Positions 1 through 5,362 of a DNA stretch of 5,682 nucleotides are shown in pieces (the stretch's first letter is position 1; each line of letters starts with the position of its first letter). The translations under genes were made by a program, and so were the position numbers. The notes under the pieces are model-generated. The model worked only from the letters and a program-made list of their open reading frames with translations. It was not told where the DNA came from and made no database searches. The stretch is taken from contig CAZIOQ010000049.1 in assembly GCA_964540975.1 (NCBI GenBank), positions 1 through 5,682 of the forward strand, in the 5' to 3' direction. This DNA comes from CAZIOQ01 sp964540975 (GTDB lineage Bacteria; Patescibacteriota; Microgenomatia; UBA12405; UBA6130).

Positions 1-40
1 ACCAAAGTTTGCAAACCGGACATTGATATAGTTTTTTCAT
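1..40 (-). CDS. 5' end of a small Cys-containing protein, cut by window edge
   Basis: Only the first 13 codons are visible (MKKLYQCPVCKLW), starting at an ATG whose complement is at 38-40. It follows the phosphatase-like gene by 11 nt on the same strand, with the same AT-rich leader ending in TAAATTATG as other starts here. The CPVC motif near the N-terminus suggests a zinc ribbon or other metal-binding knuckle. The start resembles short CPR hypothetical proteins that begin with a Tyr-Gln-Cys-x-x-Cys pattern, but that is recollection and cannot be tested with 13 residues. It would be the fifth gene of the csoR operon. The reading frame is open to the window edge; function is unknown. Confidence 0.5.
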   Translation of the reverse strand, partial: MKKLYQCPVCKLW

Positions 41-51
41 AATTTAAAAAA

Positions 52-552
52 TTATCTTTCTTTTAATCTTTCAATTAAATCAATAGTTTTCTCTTTAACT
101 AAATTTCTTATTTTTCTTGCTTGATCAATTTCCATTTCTGCTGGGTTGGGAAGTCGCCAGTATTCAGTCTTTTCATCTTTTGGTAAATTTAAACAAAGGC
201 CCTGTTCCTCGCATTCCTGGCAAACAACCACAATTTTATCAGCTGATTTTATCATTTCTTTTGTCATTAATTTGGGTTTTTTACTGGAAATATCAATTCC
301 TTCCTCCTCCATTAAAATGATTGCTTTTTCATTAATTTTCTCTGCTTCCAAAAATCCAGCAGATTTTGCCTGCCATTTTAATCTTTTTTCTTTGGCAAGT
401 TTGTTAAAATAAGCCTCAGCTATTTGACTACGAAAAGTGTTATGAACACACAAAAATAAAACAGTTTTTGTTCGCCATAAAAATTGCCAGGAGATAAAGC
501 CGACTATGATGATTATTACAACAACAATAAGAGAGGCCATTATCTTCTTCAT
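52..552 (-). CDS. Membrane-anchored ArsC / low-molecular-weight phosphatase-like protein
   Basis: This 166-residue protein has a hydrophobic segment at about residues 6-26, then a low-molecular-weight phosphatase fold. The P-loop Cys-x5-Arg-Ser is at residues 35-42 (CVHNTFRS) followed by QIAEAYF, close to the CVHNSxRSQMAE signature of thioredoxin-type arsenate reductases. Cys111, Cys114 and Cys120 lie where pI258 ArsC carries its redox pair Cys82 and Cys89, so a Cys35-Cys111-Cys120 relay is plausible. The general-acid Asp before Pro-Ala in ArsC is Asn136 here (LPNPA). The family is normally about 130-140 residues, cytosolic and without an N-terminal anchor. No ATG lies between the anchor and the P-loop, so the anchor is probably genuine. 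Basic residues flank both sides, so topology is uncertain. It starts 10 nt after the DsbA-fusion gene, hence same operon. Activity on arsenate is unproven; it could act on another oxyanion or a protein. Confidence 0.85.
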   Translation of the reverse strand: MKKIMASLIVVVIIIIVGFISWQFLWRTKTVLFLCVHNTFRSQIAEAYFNKLAKEKRLKWQAKSAGFLEAEKINEKAIILMEEEGIDISSKKPKLMTKEMIKSADKIVVVCQECEEQGLCLNLPKDEKTEYWRLPNPAEMEIDQARKIRNLVKEKTIDLIERLKER

Positions 553-562
553 AAATTATTGA

Positions 563-1510
563 TTATTGATTAAGTAAACTATCAATTATTTGCTTAAACG
601 ACTCGTAAGGCAAGGCGCCGCTGACTAATTGCCCATTGACAAAAGTGGCCGGTGTACCATTAACGCCTTTTTGTGATCCTTCCTGATAATCTGCCTGCAC
701 TTTTTGGGCGTATTTTCCGGAATCAAGGCAATCGTTAAATTTATTACTGTTTAATCCTAAATCTTTTGCCCATTGCTTGAACTTCTCAATACTTAAGCCG
801 CTGGATTGATTCTCAAATATCTTGTCATGATACTCCCAAAATTTTCCTTGTTCTCCCGCACATTCTGAGGCCTCGGCCGCTTTCCGGGCATTAGGATGAA
901 ATCCCAAAGGAAAGTGTTTATAAACCAATCTCACCTTGCCTTTGTAGTCATTAAGAATTTTATTCATGGTGGGATAATGCCTTCCGCAAAACGGGCATTC
1001 AAAATCAGAAAATTCAACCAGAGTAATCGGCGCGTTAAAATCGCCGCGGACATGGTCATCTTTGGTTATTTTAAATTCGACCGAGGGGGCAGTGGGTTGA
1101 GATTGGGAATTGGTATCGGGTAAATTTTGAGCCTGTTGTTGACCTATTTCCTTCAATGAAGGTTTTGAGTTTCTATTGGTAACAATAATCGCGCCAGCAA
1201 TCATTAAACCAGCAATAATAATAGAAATGGGAATAGAAAGATCGTTAAACTGCGAAGGTTTTTTGTTCTGAAAATTTTCTTTTCCCATAATTTCTGAATC
1301 GCTTTCAACCTGATAATCACCCCCTTTCTCTATTGCTTTTTTAATTTCATCTTCGTTAATTTTGTTTTCATCGTAAACGACAACTGCTTTTTTAGAATCA
1401 AAGTTAACCTTTGCCTCAATGACCCCTTCCAACTTTTTTAATTTTCCCTCAATCAAAGAGGCGCAGGATTTACAATGCATATTTTTAATTTGAAATTTTG
1501 TTTTTTGCAT
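563..1510 (-). CDS. HMA-TM-DsbA fusion: membrane thiol-disulfide oxidoreductase with copper-binding head
   Basis: This is a 315-residue fusion. Residues 1-70 form an HMA heavy-metal-binding domain with the metal loop MHCKSC (Cys13, Cys16). A single membrane helix lies at about 93-110, followed by a polar Gln/Ser/Pro linker. Residues about 150-315 are a DsbA-like thioredoxin domain (Thioredoxin_4 type) with the CPFC active site at 172-175 and the cis-proline loop GTPATFVNG (Pro287). Cys217 and Cys261 could form a second, structural disulfide. The basic stretch before the helix is weak, but the expected topology is HMA in the cytosol and DsbA outside. DsbA-family proteins oxidise or isomerise cysteines in exported proteins. 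Anchored DsbA proteins are common in CPR bacteria; an HMA head on one is unusual. It lies 25 nt after the HMA/cupredoxin transporter gene and 10 nt before the ArsC-like gene, placing it in the csoR operon. A link between copper binding and disulfide formation is inferred. Confidence 0.9.
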   Translation of the reverse strand: MQKTKFQIKNMHCKSCASLIEGKLKKLEGVIEAKVNFDSKKAVVVYDENKINEDEIKKAIEKGGDYQVESDSEIMGKENFQNKKPSQFNDLSIPISIIIAGLMIAGAIIVTNRNSKPSLKEIGQQQAQNLPDTNSQSQPTAPSVEFKITKDDHVRGDFNAPITLVEFSDFECPFCGRHYPTMNKILNDYKGKVRLVYKHFPLGFHPNARKAAEASECAGEQGKFWEYHDKIFENQSSGLSIEKFKQWAKDLGLNSNKFNDCLDSGKYAQKVQADYQEGSQKGVNGTPATFVNGQLVSGALPYESFKQIIDSLLNQ

Positions 1511-1535
1511 AGATTTATTTATTATTTTTAAATTT

Positions 1536-3263
1536 TTATCTTATTCCACAACTCCCGCTCCTACCTCCACAACCACAACCTTTAGCTCCTGATGGGATAA
1601 TATCATTGTTATCTGGATTCGCGGCTTGAATATTGATACCGGAATTTTTGCCTGCAACCTTACCATCAACCGCTTCTATAATCCCGGAAACCATTCCCAT
1701 CCAACAGGAAAATTTATATTTGCCTGGCTTTGTCGGTGTAAATTCTTTAATACTGATTTGACCAGGAGTTAAAGGAATTTCGTCCGGGAAAAGCCCTTTT
1801 GCAATAATGGCATTGGTGCAGCCAGAAGTGCCAACATCTTCAATTTCCCATCTGACCGGGATCCCGGCTTTAACCTTGAAATAATTTGGTTCATAGCCAA
1901 AACTGGAAGCTTTCATTTTAATCACCTGCTTGCCGTTAATAATCGGAGGCAACCCTTTTTCTTCAAGAGAATTGTTTTGCGAATTTACCTGACTGGCAGA
2001 ACCAAACTTAACATCTGATAAACTAGGTAGACCCAAGACATTTAATTGAGCGTTGATATTGTACAGGGCAAAAAACAAAACCAAAATTCCCGCCACTTTT
2101 AAGAATCTTTCTGATAGATGGGAATTTTCCAGAAATTTCACCGAAGATAAACTAATAGCCAAAAACCCAAGAGCTGTGCCTAAAGCAAAGGTAAACATTA
2201 TAGCTGCCCCTTGCCAAAAACTGCCGGAAATTAAAGCCAAACTTTGACTGGTTAAAGTAAAACCGCAAGGCAGAAAAAAGGTTAAAGCACCCATTAAAAA
2301 TGGCATCAATTTTCCTTTGAATTTTGTTTCATCAGTAATATGTCTAGTAATAAATCTGGGCATTGTTATTTGAAAGCGACTAAAGTATCTTACCCCCAAC
2401 ATCTGCAATCCCAAAAAAATCATCAAAAAAGAAACAAGAGTAATTAAAAAAGCGGTAAAGCCTAAAGAAAACTGAATTTTTACGCCAATTGCTCCAATAA
2501 GACCGCCAAGAAAGCCATAAGATAAAATGCGGCCAAAATTAAAAAGCAAATAAGGCTGTAATCTTACTAAAACCGAATTGCTTTTGGCGTAAATCTCTGA
2601 CCATTGCTTGACTAAAGAAAGCAAAAGCCCGCCGACCAAAGCAGCGCAAGAAGAAACACCGGCAACCAATCCCAAGAAAAAGAAAGTCGGCAAAGAAGAG
2701 TTGCTGCTGACATTAACCAAACCGGCAAAGAGGCTGTTTTTTAAAAGAAAAAATAAAACAATAACCAAAAGAGCGCTGCCAATAATAGTTAAGAGATGAT
2801 TTCCTGTCTCTTTTTTTATTGGTTTTTCAAAGAAAAAATATCCTTCTTTTTTGAAAATCTGATTTAAATTTTTAACCTCCGGCCTTTTGCCTTCGTAAAT
2901 TATTCTGACTGTTCCTTGGTTCACTGATGCCTCAACAGATTTGATGCTTTTTATTTGAAGCAATTTCTTCTCAATTAAAATCTCGCAAGAAGCACAATGC
3001 ATACCAGAAACATAGTAAAGATATTCTTGAGGCAAGGCCGCTAAACCGCCAATTTCTTTTATGCCATAGCCAAGTTTTTTTACTTTTTTTAAAATTCCTT
3101 CTTGAGAAATGAGCTCATCATCAAATTCTACTTCTGTCTCGCCAGTCTTTTCATCAGCCCTTATATTTTTTACTCCCGCCAGAATATCAATCTCTGTTTC
3201 CAGCCGGATTTTGTCATCGATTGATTTAATACCAATAATTTGGATTCTTATTCTTTTCAGCAT
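1536..3263 (-). CDS. Multidomain copper-handling membrane protein: HMA-HMA-DsbD/SafE core-cupredoxin-Cys tail
   Basis: This is a 575-residue protein. Residues 1-70 form a degenerate HMA fold whose two metal cysteines are replaced (GIKSIDD). Residues 80-146 form an intact HMA with GMHCASC (Cys90, Cys93). A helix at 156-175 is followed by six helices (about 193-217, 235-260, 266-290, 320-346, 349-376, 386-403) resembling the DsbD/CcdA and SafE/COG2836 membrane core. Cys206 (SSCAAL) and Cys333 (LPCGF) sit where CcdA has its two reactive cysteines. Residues about 440-535 are a cupredoxin-like domain ending in FSCWMGMVSG, and the tail has Cys563, Cys565 and Cys572 in a Gly-rich GCGCGG context. A cytosolic N-terminus plus seven helices puts the cupredoxin outside. 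It starts 8 nt after csoR, so copper control is expected. It could move copper, electrons (thiol reduction), or both. Databases would probably call it a 'sulfite exporter TauE/SafE family protein' with HMA; sulfite export is not supported here. Confidence 0.88.
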   Translation of the reverse strand: MLKRIRIQIIGIKSIDDKIRLETEIDILAGVKNIRADEKTGETEVEFDDELISQEGILKKVKKLGYGIKEIGGLAALPQEYLYYVSGMHCASCEILIEKKLLQIKSIKSVEASVNQGTVRIIYEGKRPEVKNLNQIFKKEGYFFFEKPIKKETGNHLLTIIGSALLVIVLFFLLKNSLFAGLVNVSSNSSLPTFFFLGLVAGVSSCAALVGGLLLSLVKQWSEIYAKSNSVLVRLQPYLLFNFGRILSYGFLGGLIGAIGVKIQFSLGFTAFLITLVSFLMIFLGLQMLGVRYFSRFQITMPRFITRHITDETKFKGKLMPFLMGALTFFLPCGFTLTSQSLALISGSFWQGAAIMFTFALGTALGFLAISLSSVKFLENSHLSERFLKVAGILVLFFALYNINAQLNVLGLPSLSDVKFGSASQVNSQNNSLEEKGLPPIINGKQVIKMKASSFGYEPNYFKVKAGIPVRWEIEDVGTSGCTNAIIAKGLFPDEIPLTPGQISIKEFTPTKPGKYKFSCWMGMVSGIIEAVDGKVAGKNSGINIQAANPDNNDIIPSGAKGCGCGGRSGSCGIR

Positions 3264-3271
3264 AAGACTTT

Positions 3272-3544
3272 TTATTTATTAAATAATTTTGTGACCTTTA
3301 AGATCTCTTGGACCATTTTTTGTTGCCCTTTGTAATTTTTTGATTTCACTGCTTTTTTAAAGCAAGTATTAAGATGATTTTCCATCAGCATCTGGTGGGC
3401 GGATTTCAAAAGCCCAATCACTGCCAAGTTTTGCTGCATAATATCAATACAATATTCATTTGCCTCAACCATCTTAATAATTTTTCCCAAAAGACTTTGG
3501 GCTTTTTTAAAATTTATTATTGTTTGTTGTTTTTTATTTACCAT
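3272..3544 (-). CDS. csoR: CsoR-family copper-sensing transcriptional repressor
   Basis: This 90-residue all-helical protein belongs to the CsoR/RcnR/FrmR (DUF156) family, whose usual length is about 85-120. Cys32, His57 and Cys61 (YCIDIMQQ and NHLNTCF) have the same spacing as Cys36, His61 and Cys65 of Mycobacterium tuberculosis CsoR, the Cu(I) ligands. The Tyr before the first Cys is also kept. This pattern favours copper over the nickel (RcnR) or formaldehyde (FrmR) branches. The usual basic helix-1 motif (RLxRIEGQVRG) is replaced by NFKKAQSLLGKI, so DNA contacts may differ. It is the first gene after a strong promoter overlapped by an inverted repeat like known CsoR operators, which points to autoregulation. 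The start ATG follows an A/T-only leader. It is 8 nt upstream of the HMA-cupredoxin transporter, its likely main target. Family assignment is secure; the metal is inferred from ligands and neighbours. Confidence 0.93.
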   Translation of the reverse strand: MVNKKQQTIINFKKAQSLLGKIIKMVEANEYCIDIMQQNLAVIGLLKSAHQMLMENHLNTCFKKAVKSKNYKGQQKMVQEILKVTKLFNK

Positions 3545-3580
3545 AAATTTTTAATTTTATATTTTCAATTTTTAATTTTT

Positions 3581-3599
3581 ATACCCCAACCATAGGTAT
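3581..3599. promoter_or_regulatory. Candidate CsoR operator
   Basis: The plus strand reads ATACCCCAACCATAGGTAT, with perfect outer arms ATACC and GGTAT and a C-rich left half (ATACCCC). Known CsoR sites are imperfect palindromes of this ATACCCC / GGGGTAT kind. The element starts about where transcription should begin (7 nt downstream of the -10 box), so bound repressor would block the promoter. A second overlapping inverted repeat, TATAG-AC-CTATA on the minus strand (3594-3605), joins it to the -10 box. No binding has been shown; the call rests on sequence pattern and position before csoR. Confidence 0.65.
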
Positions 3600-3605
3600 A
3601 GGTCT

Positions 3606-3634
3606 ATAGTACCAAATAGAAAAATCGCTGTCAA
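3606..3634 (-). promoter_or_regulatory. Sigma-70-type promoter for the csoR operon
   Basis: On the minus strand, TTGACA (complement 3629-3634) is a perfect -35 box. TACTAT (complement 3606-3611) is a good -10 box, and the spacer between them is exactly 17 nt (3612-3628). A start point near 3599 is predicted, giving a csoR leader of about 55 nt that is almost entirely A and T. It is the only strong promoter I found between genes. It should drive csoR, the HMA-cupredoxin protein, the HMA-DsbA fusion, the ArsC-like gene and the gene at the window edge. Confidence 0.8.
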
Positions 3635-3706
3635 TATCTGCCCCCCCAAGTTCAGGATCAATCACCTCTCTGAAAGCACTTTTTTGATATTTTCTTTTAA
3701 AGTCAT
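3630..3706 (-). pseudogene. Broken 5' remnant of a MIP18/DUF59 (SufT-like) gene
   Basis: Two nt after the fmdB-type stop codon, an ATG (complement 3704-3706) opens MTLKENIKKVLSE, then meets TGA at 3662-3664. In the adjacent frame the text continues at 3665 as VIDPELG. Joined, these give the characteristic N-terminus of MIP18/DUF59 proteins, which mature iron-sulfur clusters or load metals and are normally about 100 residues. A single net frameshift (2 nt gained or 1 nt lost in GAGAGG) separates the halves. After DPELG the expected NIVDLGLIY-type segment is absent, and the frame runs into the csoR promoter and stops at 3579. A 7-G run on the coding strand (3641-3647) lies at the point where similarity ends. 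Only about 20 residues are recognisable, so the gene is broken twice: by the frameshift and by loss of its 3' part. Identification rests on a short but distinctive motif. Confidence 0.65.
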
Positions 3707-3708
3707 TT

Positions 3709-3912
3709 TTAGCCTCCACAAGCACAACCAATATTATTTTTTCCTTTATTACTTTTAACAAAAAATATCTCTGTGAAAGTTTGTTTTATCTTTTTCGAAC
3801 CGCATTTCGGGCAACAAAATTTCTTCGGGTCTTTTTTATCATATTCCGCAAAACTGGCTTCTAAAGAAAAGTGGTTTTGGCATTTTTCGCAAACAAAGTT
3901 ATATGTTGGCAT
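3709..3912 (-). CDS. FmdB-family zinc ribbon protein
   Basis: This 67-residue protein starts MPTYNFVCEKC, the hallmark opening of the FmdB regulatory-protein family (a CxxC zinc ribbon). The knuckles are Cys8/Cys11 and Cys34/Cys37, with an extra Cys33. The C-terminus ends in GCACGG, a Cys-Gly tail seen in many family members. The family is named from a formamidase-linked regulator, but most members have no known function. Zn binding and a role in regulation or metal handling are inferred. It starts 6 nt after the permease stop, inside the same transcription unit, with the leader TTAAAAATTTATG also present at csoR. The MIP18-like remnant follows it by 2 nt. Confidence 0.9.
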   Translation of the reverse strand: MPTYNFVCEKCQNHFSLEASFAEYDKKDPKKFCCPKCGSKKIKQTFTEIFFVKSNKGKNNIGCACGG

Positions 3913-3918
3913 AAATTT

Positions 3919-5079
3919 TTAACCAATAAAACCGTAAATATATCCCGCCAATGTGGTTAAAATTACAATTGAGCCGGCGTAGACAAGCATTTTTTTAGTA
4001 CCGATTAATTTTCTGATCACCAAAAGCCCTTGTAAAGATAAAACTGGATCGGCGAGTAAATAAGCCATCAGCGGTCCTTTGTTCATTCCCAATTTCATAA
4101 AATTTTCGGCAATTGGTACTTCGACTAAAGCCGGAAAATAAGCTAAGGCTCCAAACATCACCGCCACAAAATTCGTCAGTAAACTATTGCCTTGGGCAAG
4201 TTTTTGGAATTGGTCTTTAGGAATTAAATGGGTAATTGCCGAAGCTAAAAATACGCCAACCAAAAGTAAAGGAATTATTTGAGAAATAAATTTAATTGTT
4301 TCCTCCCACCAAGCAACCCTTCTTGTTTTTGACAACCAGAAAAAAGTCATTAAAAACTGAAGTAAGATTAATGGAAAAATCAAAATATAGCGAAAATTTT
4401 GAGGAATAGGAGCAGTGCCTACGACTAAAATTGCCACCAACCCTCCCCAAAACCAAAAAGATTTTTTACCCTCAAGTTTATCTAAATCCTGACTTACTAC
4501 CTGAATTTCTCCTTTTTCTCGACCATCACCAAAAATTCCCTCCATTATCAGACCAACCAAAATCGCAAAAGAAACGGACAAAATAAATCTTACTAAACTA
4601 AAATCCCAACCCAACCGCTGTCCGGTTAAAATTAAAGCAACAATATTAAAAGCCGGGCCGGCGTAAAGTAGGGTAGTAGCAATTCCTAACCCTGCTCCTT
4701 TTTTCCAAATTCCGGCAAATAAAGGCAAAATCGTACAAGAACAAACTTCAATTAAAAAGCCGGCGGTAACGGCAATTAAGTAAGCCAGCCATTTTTTTGT
4801 TTTTCCCGAAAGATATTTTAAAACCTGTTGAGAGTCAACCAAAGAATTAATCGCCCCGGCGATAAAAAAAGCAGGAACCAAACAAAACAAAACATGGGCA
4901 GACAAATAATCAACCAATCCAAGCCAGCCTTGATAAATTGCCTCGCCGATTAAATTTTGAATTTTTTCTGAAGCCAAAAAATTACTAATTGGTTTTCCCC
5001 AAAGATAAATCACTAAATAAGCCCCAGCCAAAAGGCCAATCACCCAATTTTTCTTCAAAAGACAGATTAGTTTATTCAT
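3919..5079 (-). CDS. ArsP/COG0701-type permease
   Basis: This 386-residue polytopic membrane protein has about 8-10 helices in two similar halves joined by a charged cytosolic loop near residues 184-206. The first half holds the signature EVCSCTILPLFAGIWKKGAGLG (starting Glu111, with Cys113 and Cys115), followed by LLYAGPAFNIVALILTG. The second half holds the matching FPALVEVPIAENFMKLGMNKG and LLADPVLSLQG, without the cysteines. This is the ArsP_1/COG0701 (DUF318) permease pattern. Characterised relatives export organoarsenicals (ArsP) or act in Cu/Zn efflux (SO_0444), and the paired Cys may bind a soft metal or metalloid. Its ATG lies inside the last codons of the CPTC protein gene (8-nt overlap), so the two are probably co-translated. 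The substrate cannot be read from the sequence. Confidence 0.88.
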   Translation of the reverse strand: MNKLICLLKKNWVIGLLAGAYLVIYLWGKPISNFLASEKIQNLIGEAIYQGWLGLVDYLSAHVLFCLVPAFFIAGAINSLVDSQQVLKYLSGKTKKWLAYLIAVTAGFLIEVCSCTILPLFAGIWKKGAGLGIATTLLYAGPAFNIVALILTGQRLGWDFSLVRFILSVSFAILVGLIMEGIFGDGREKGEIQVVSQDLDKLEGKKSFWFWGGLVAILVVGTAPIPQNFRYILIFPLILLQFLMTFFWLSKTRRVAWWEETIKFISQIIPLLLVGVFLASAITHLIPKDQFQKLAQGNSLLTNFVAVMFGALAYFPALVEVPIAENFMKLGMNKGPLMAYLLADPVLSLQGLLVIRKLIGTKKMLVYAGSIVILTTLAGYIYGFIG

Positions 5080-5323
5080 TGCTTTCTTGAATTAATTTTT
5101 TAATTTCCTCAACATCGGGAACAAAACCAATCATTACCGGTTTACCATCTATCGCCAAAACCGGCGACTGCATTACTCCCATTTCAACAATTTTTTGGAT
5201 CCCCTCCTCGCCAGTGAGATATTCTACTTCTTCATTTAGTCCTAACTCTTCCACCGCTTTTTTAGTCAATTCATATAAATTTTTACAGGTTGGACAACCA
5301 GAACCTAAAACTTGAATTTTCAT
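5072..5323 (-). CDS. Small thioredoxin-fold redox protein (TM0996/MTH895 family)
   Basis: This 83-residue protein begins MKIQVLGSGCPTCKNLYELTKKAVEELG. The active site is Cys10-Pro-Thr-Cys13, and the cis-proline loop is MQSPVLAIDG (Pro54). Length and motif fit the 'redox-active disulfide protein 2' or TM0996/MTH895 mini-thioredoxin group, which lacks the first strand and helix of thioredoxin and has no signal peptide. It should act in the cytosol as a thiol reductant or a metal/metalloid-binding partner. Such genes often sit beside COG0701 permeases, as here, with an 8-nt overlap into the permease start. It could reduce a Cys pair in the permease or pass it cargo; that is inference. Confidence 0.9.
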   Translation of the reverse strand: MKIQVLGSGCPTCKNLYELTKKAVEELGLNEEVEYLTGEEGIQKIVEMGVMQSPVLAIDGKPVMIGFVPDVEEIKKLIQESNE

Positions 5324-5362
5324 AATTTTTTGATAAATACACTCTTTCTCTAAACTTAAACC

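Noticed and set aside
117..412. Plus-strand open frames at 117-320 and 146-412
   Set aside because: They lie wholly opposite the ArsC-like gene, overlap each other in different frames and have no recognisable motif.
896..1123. Plus-strand open frame opposite the DsbA domain
   Set aside because: It is the antisense shadow of a well-supported gene and has no domain features.
2053..2799. Plus-strand open frames at 2053-2247 and 2608-2799
   Set aside because: Lys-rich shadows opposite transmembrane segments of the HMA-cupredoxin gene; no motif or leader.
563..3263. Mercury resistance (MerT/MerP) as the meaning of the HMA domains
   Set aside because: HMA CxxC loops occur in MerP, but there is no MerA, MerT or MerR, and the regulator has copper-type CsoR ligands.
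3374..3595. Plus-strand open frame opposite csoR
   Set aside because: It is antisense to a secure csoR gene and runs into its promoter region; its sequence shows no family pattern.
3662..3670. Programmed frameshift or recoded UGA rescuing the MIP18-like gene
   Set aside because: A -1 shift at AGG TGA would join the two halves, but there is no canonical slippery heptamer, and the second frame loses family similarity after DPELG and ends after about 29 residues. Reading UGA as Trp or Gly leaves the wrong frame, without the DPELG motif.
3579..3761. A 60-codon minus-strand open frame as a complete gene
   Set aside because: It overlaps the end of fmdB, its first 32 codons are out-of-frame text of fmdB and of the MIP18-like start, and only VIDPELG is meaningful. 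It is better explained as part of a frameshifted remnant.
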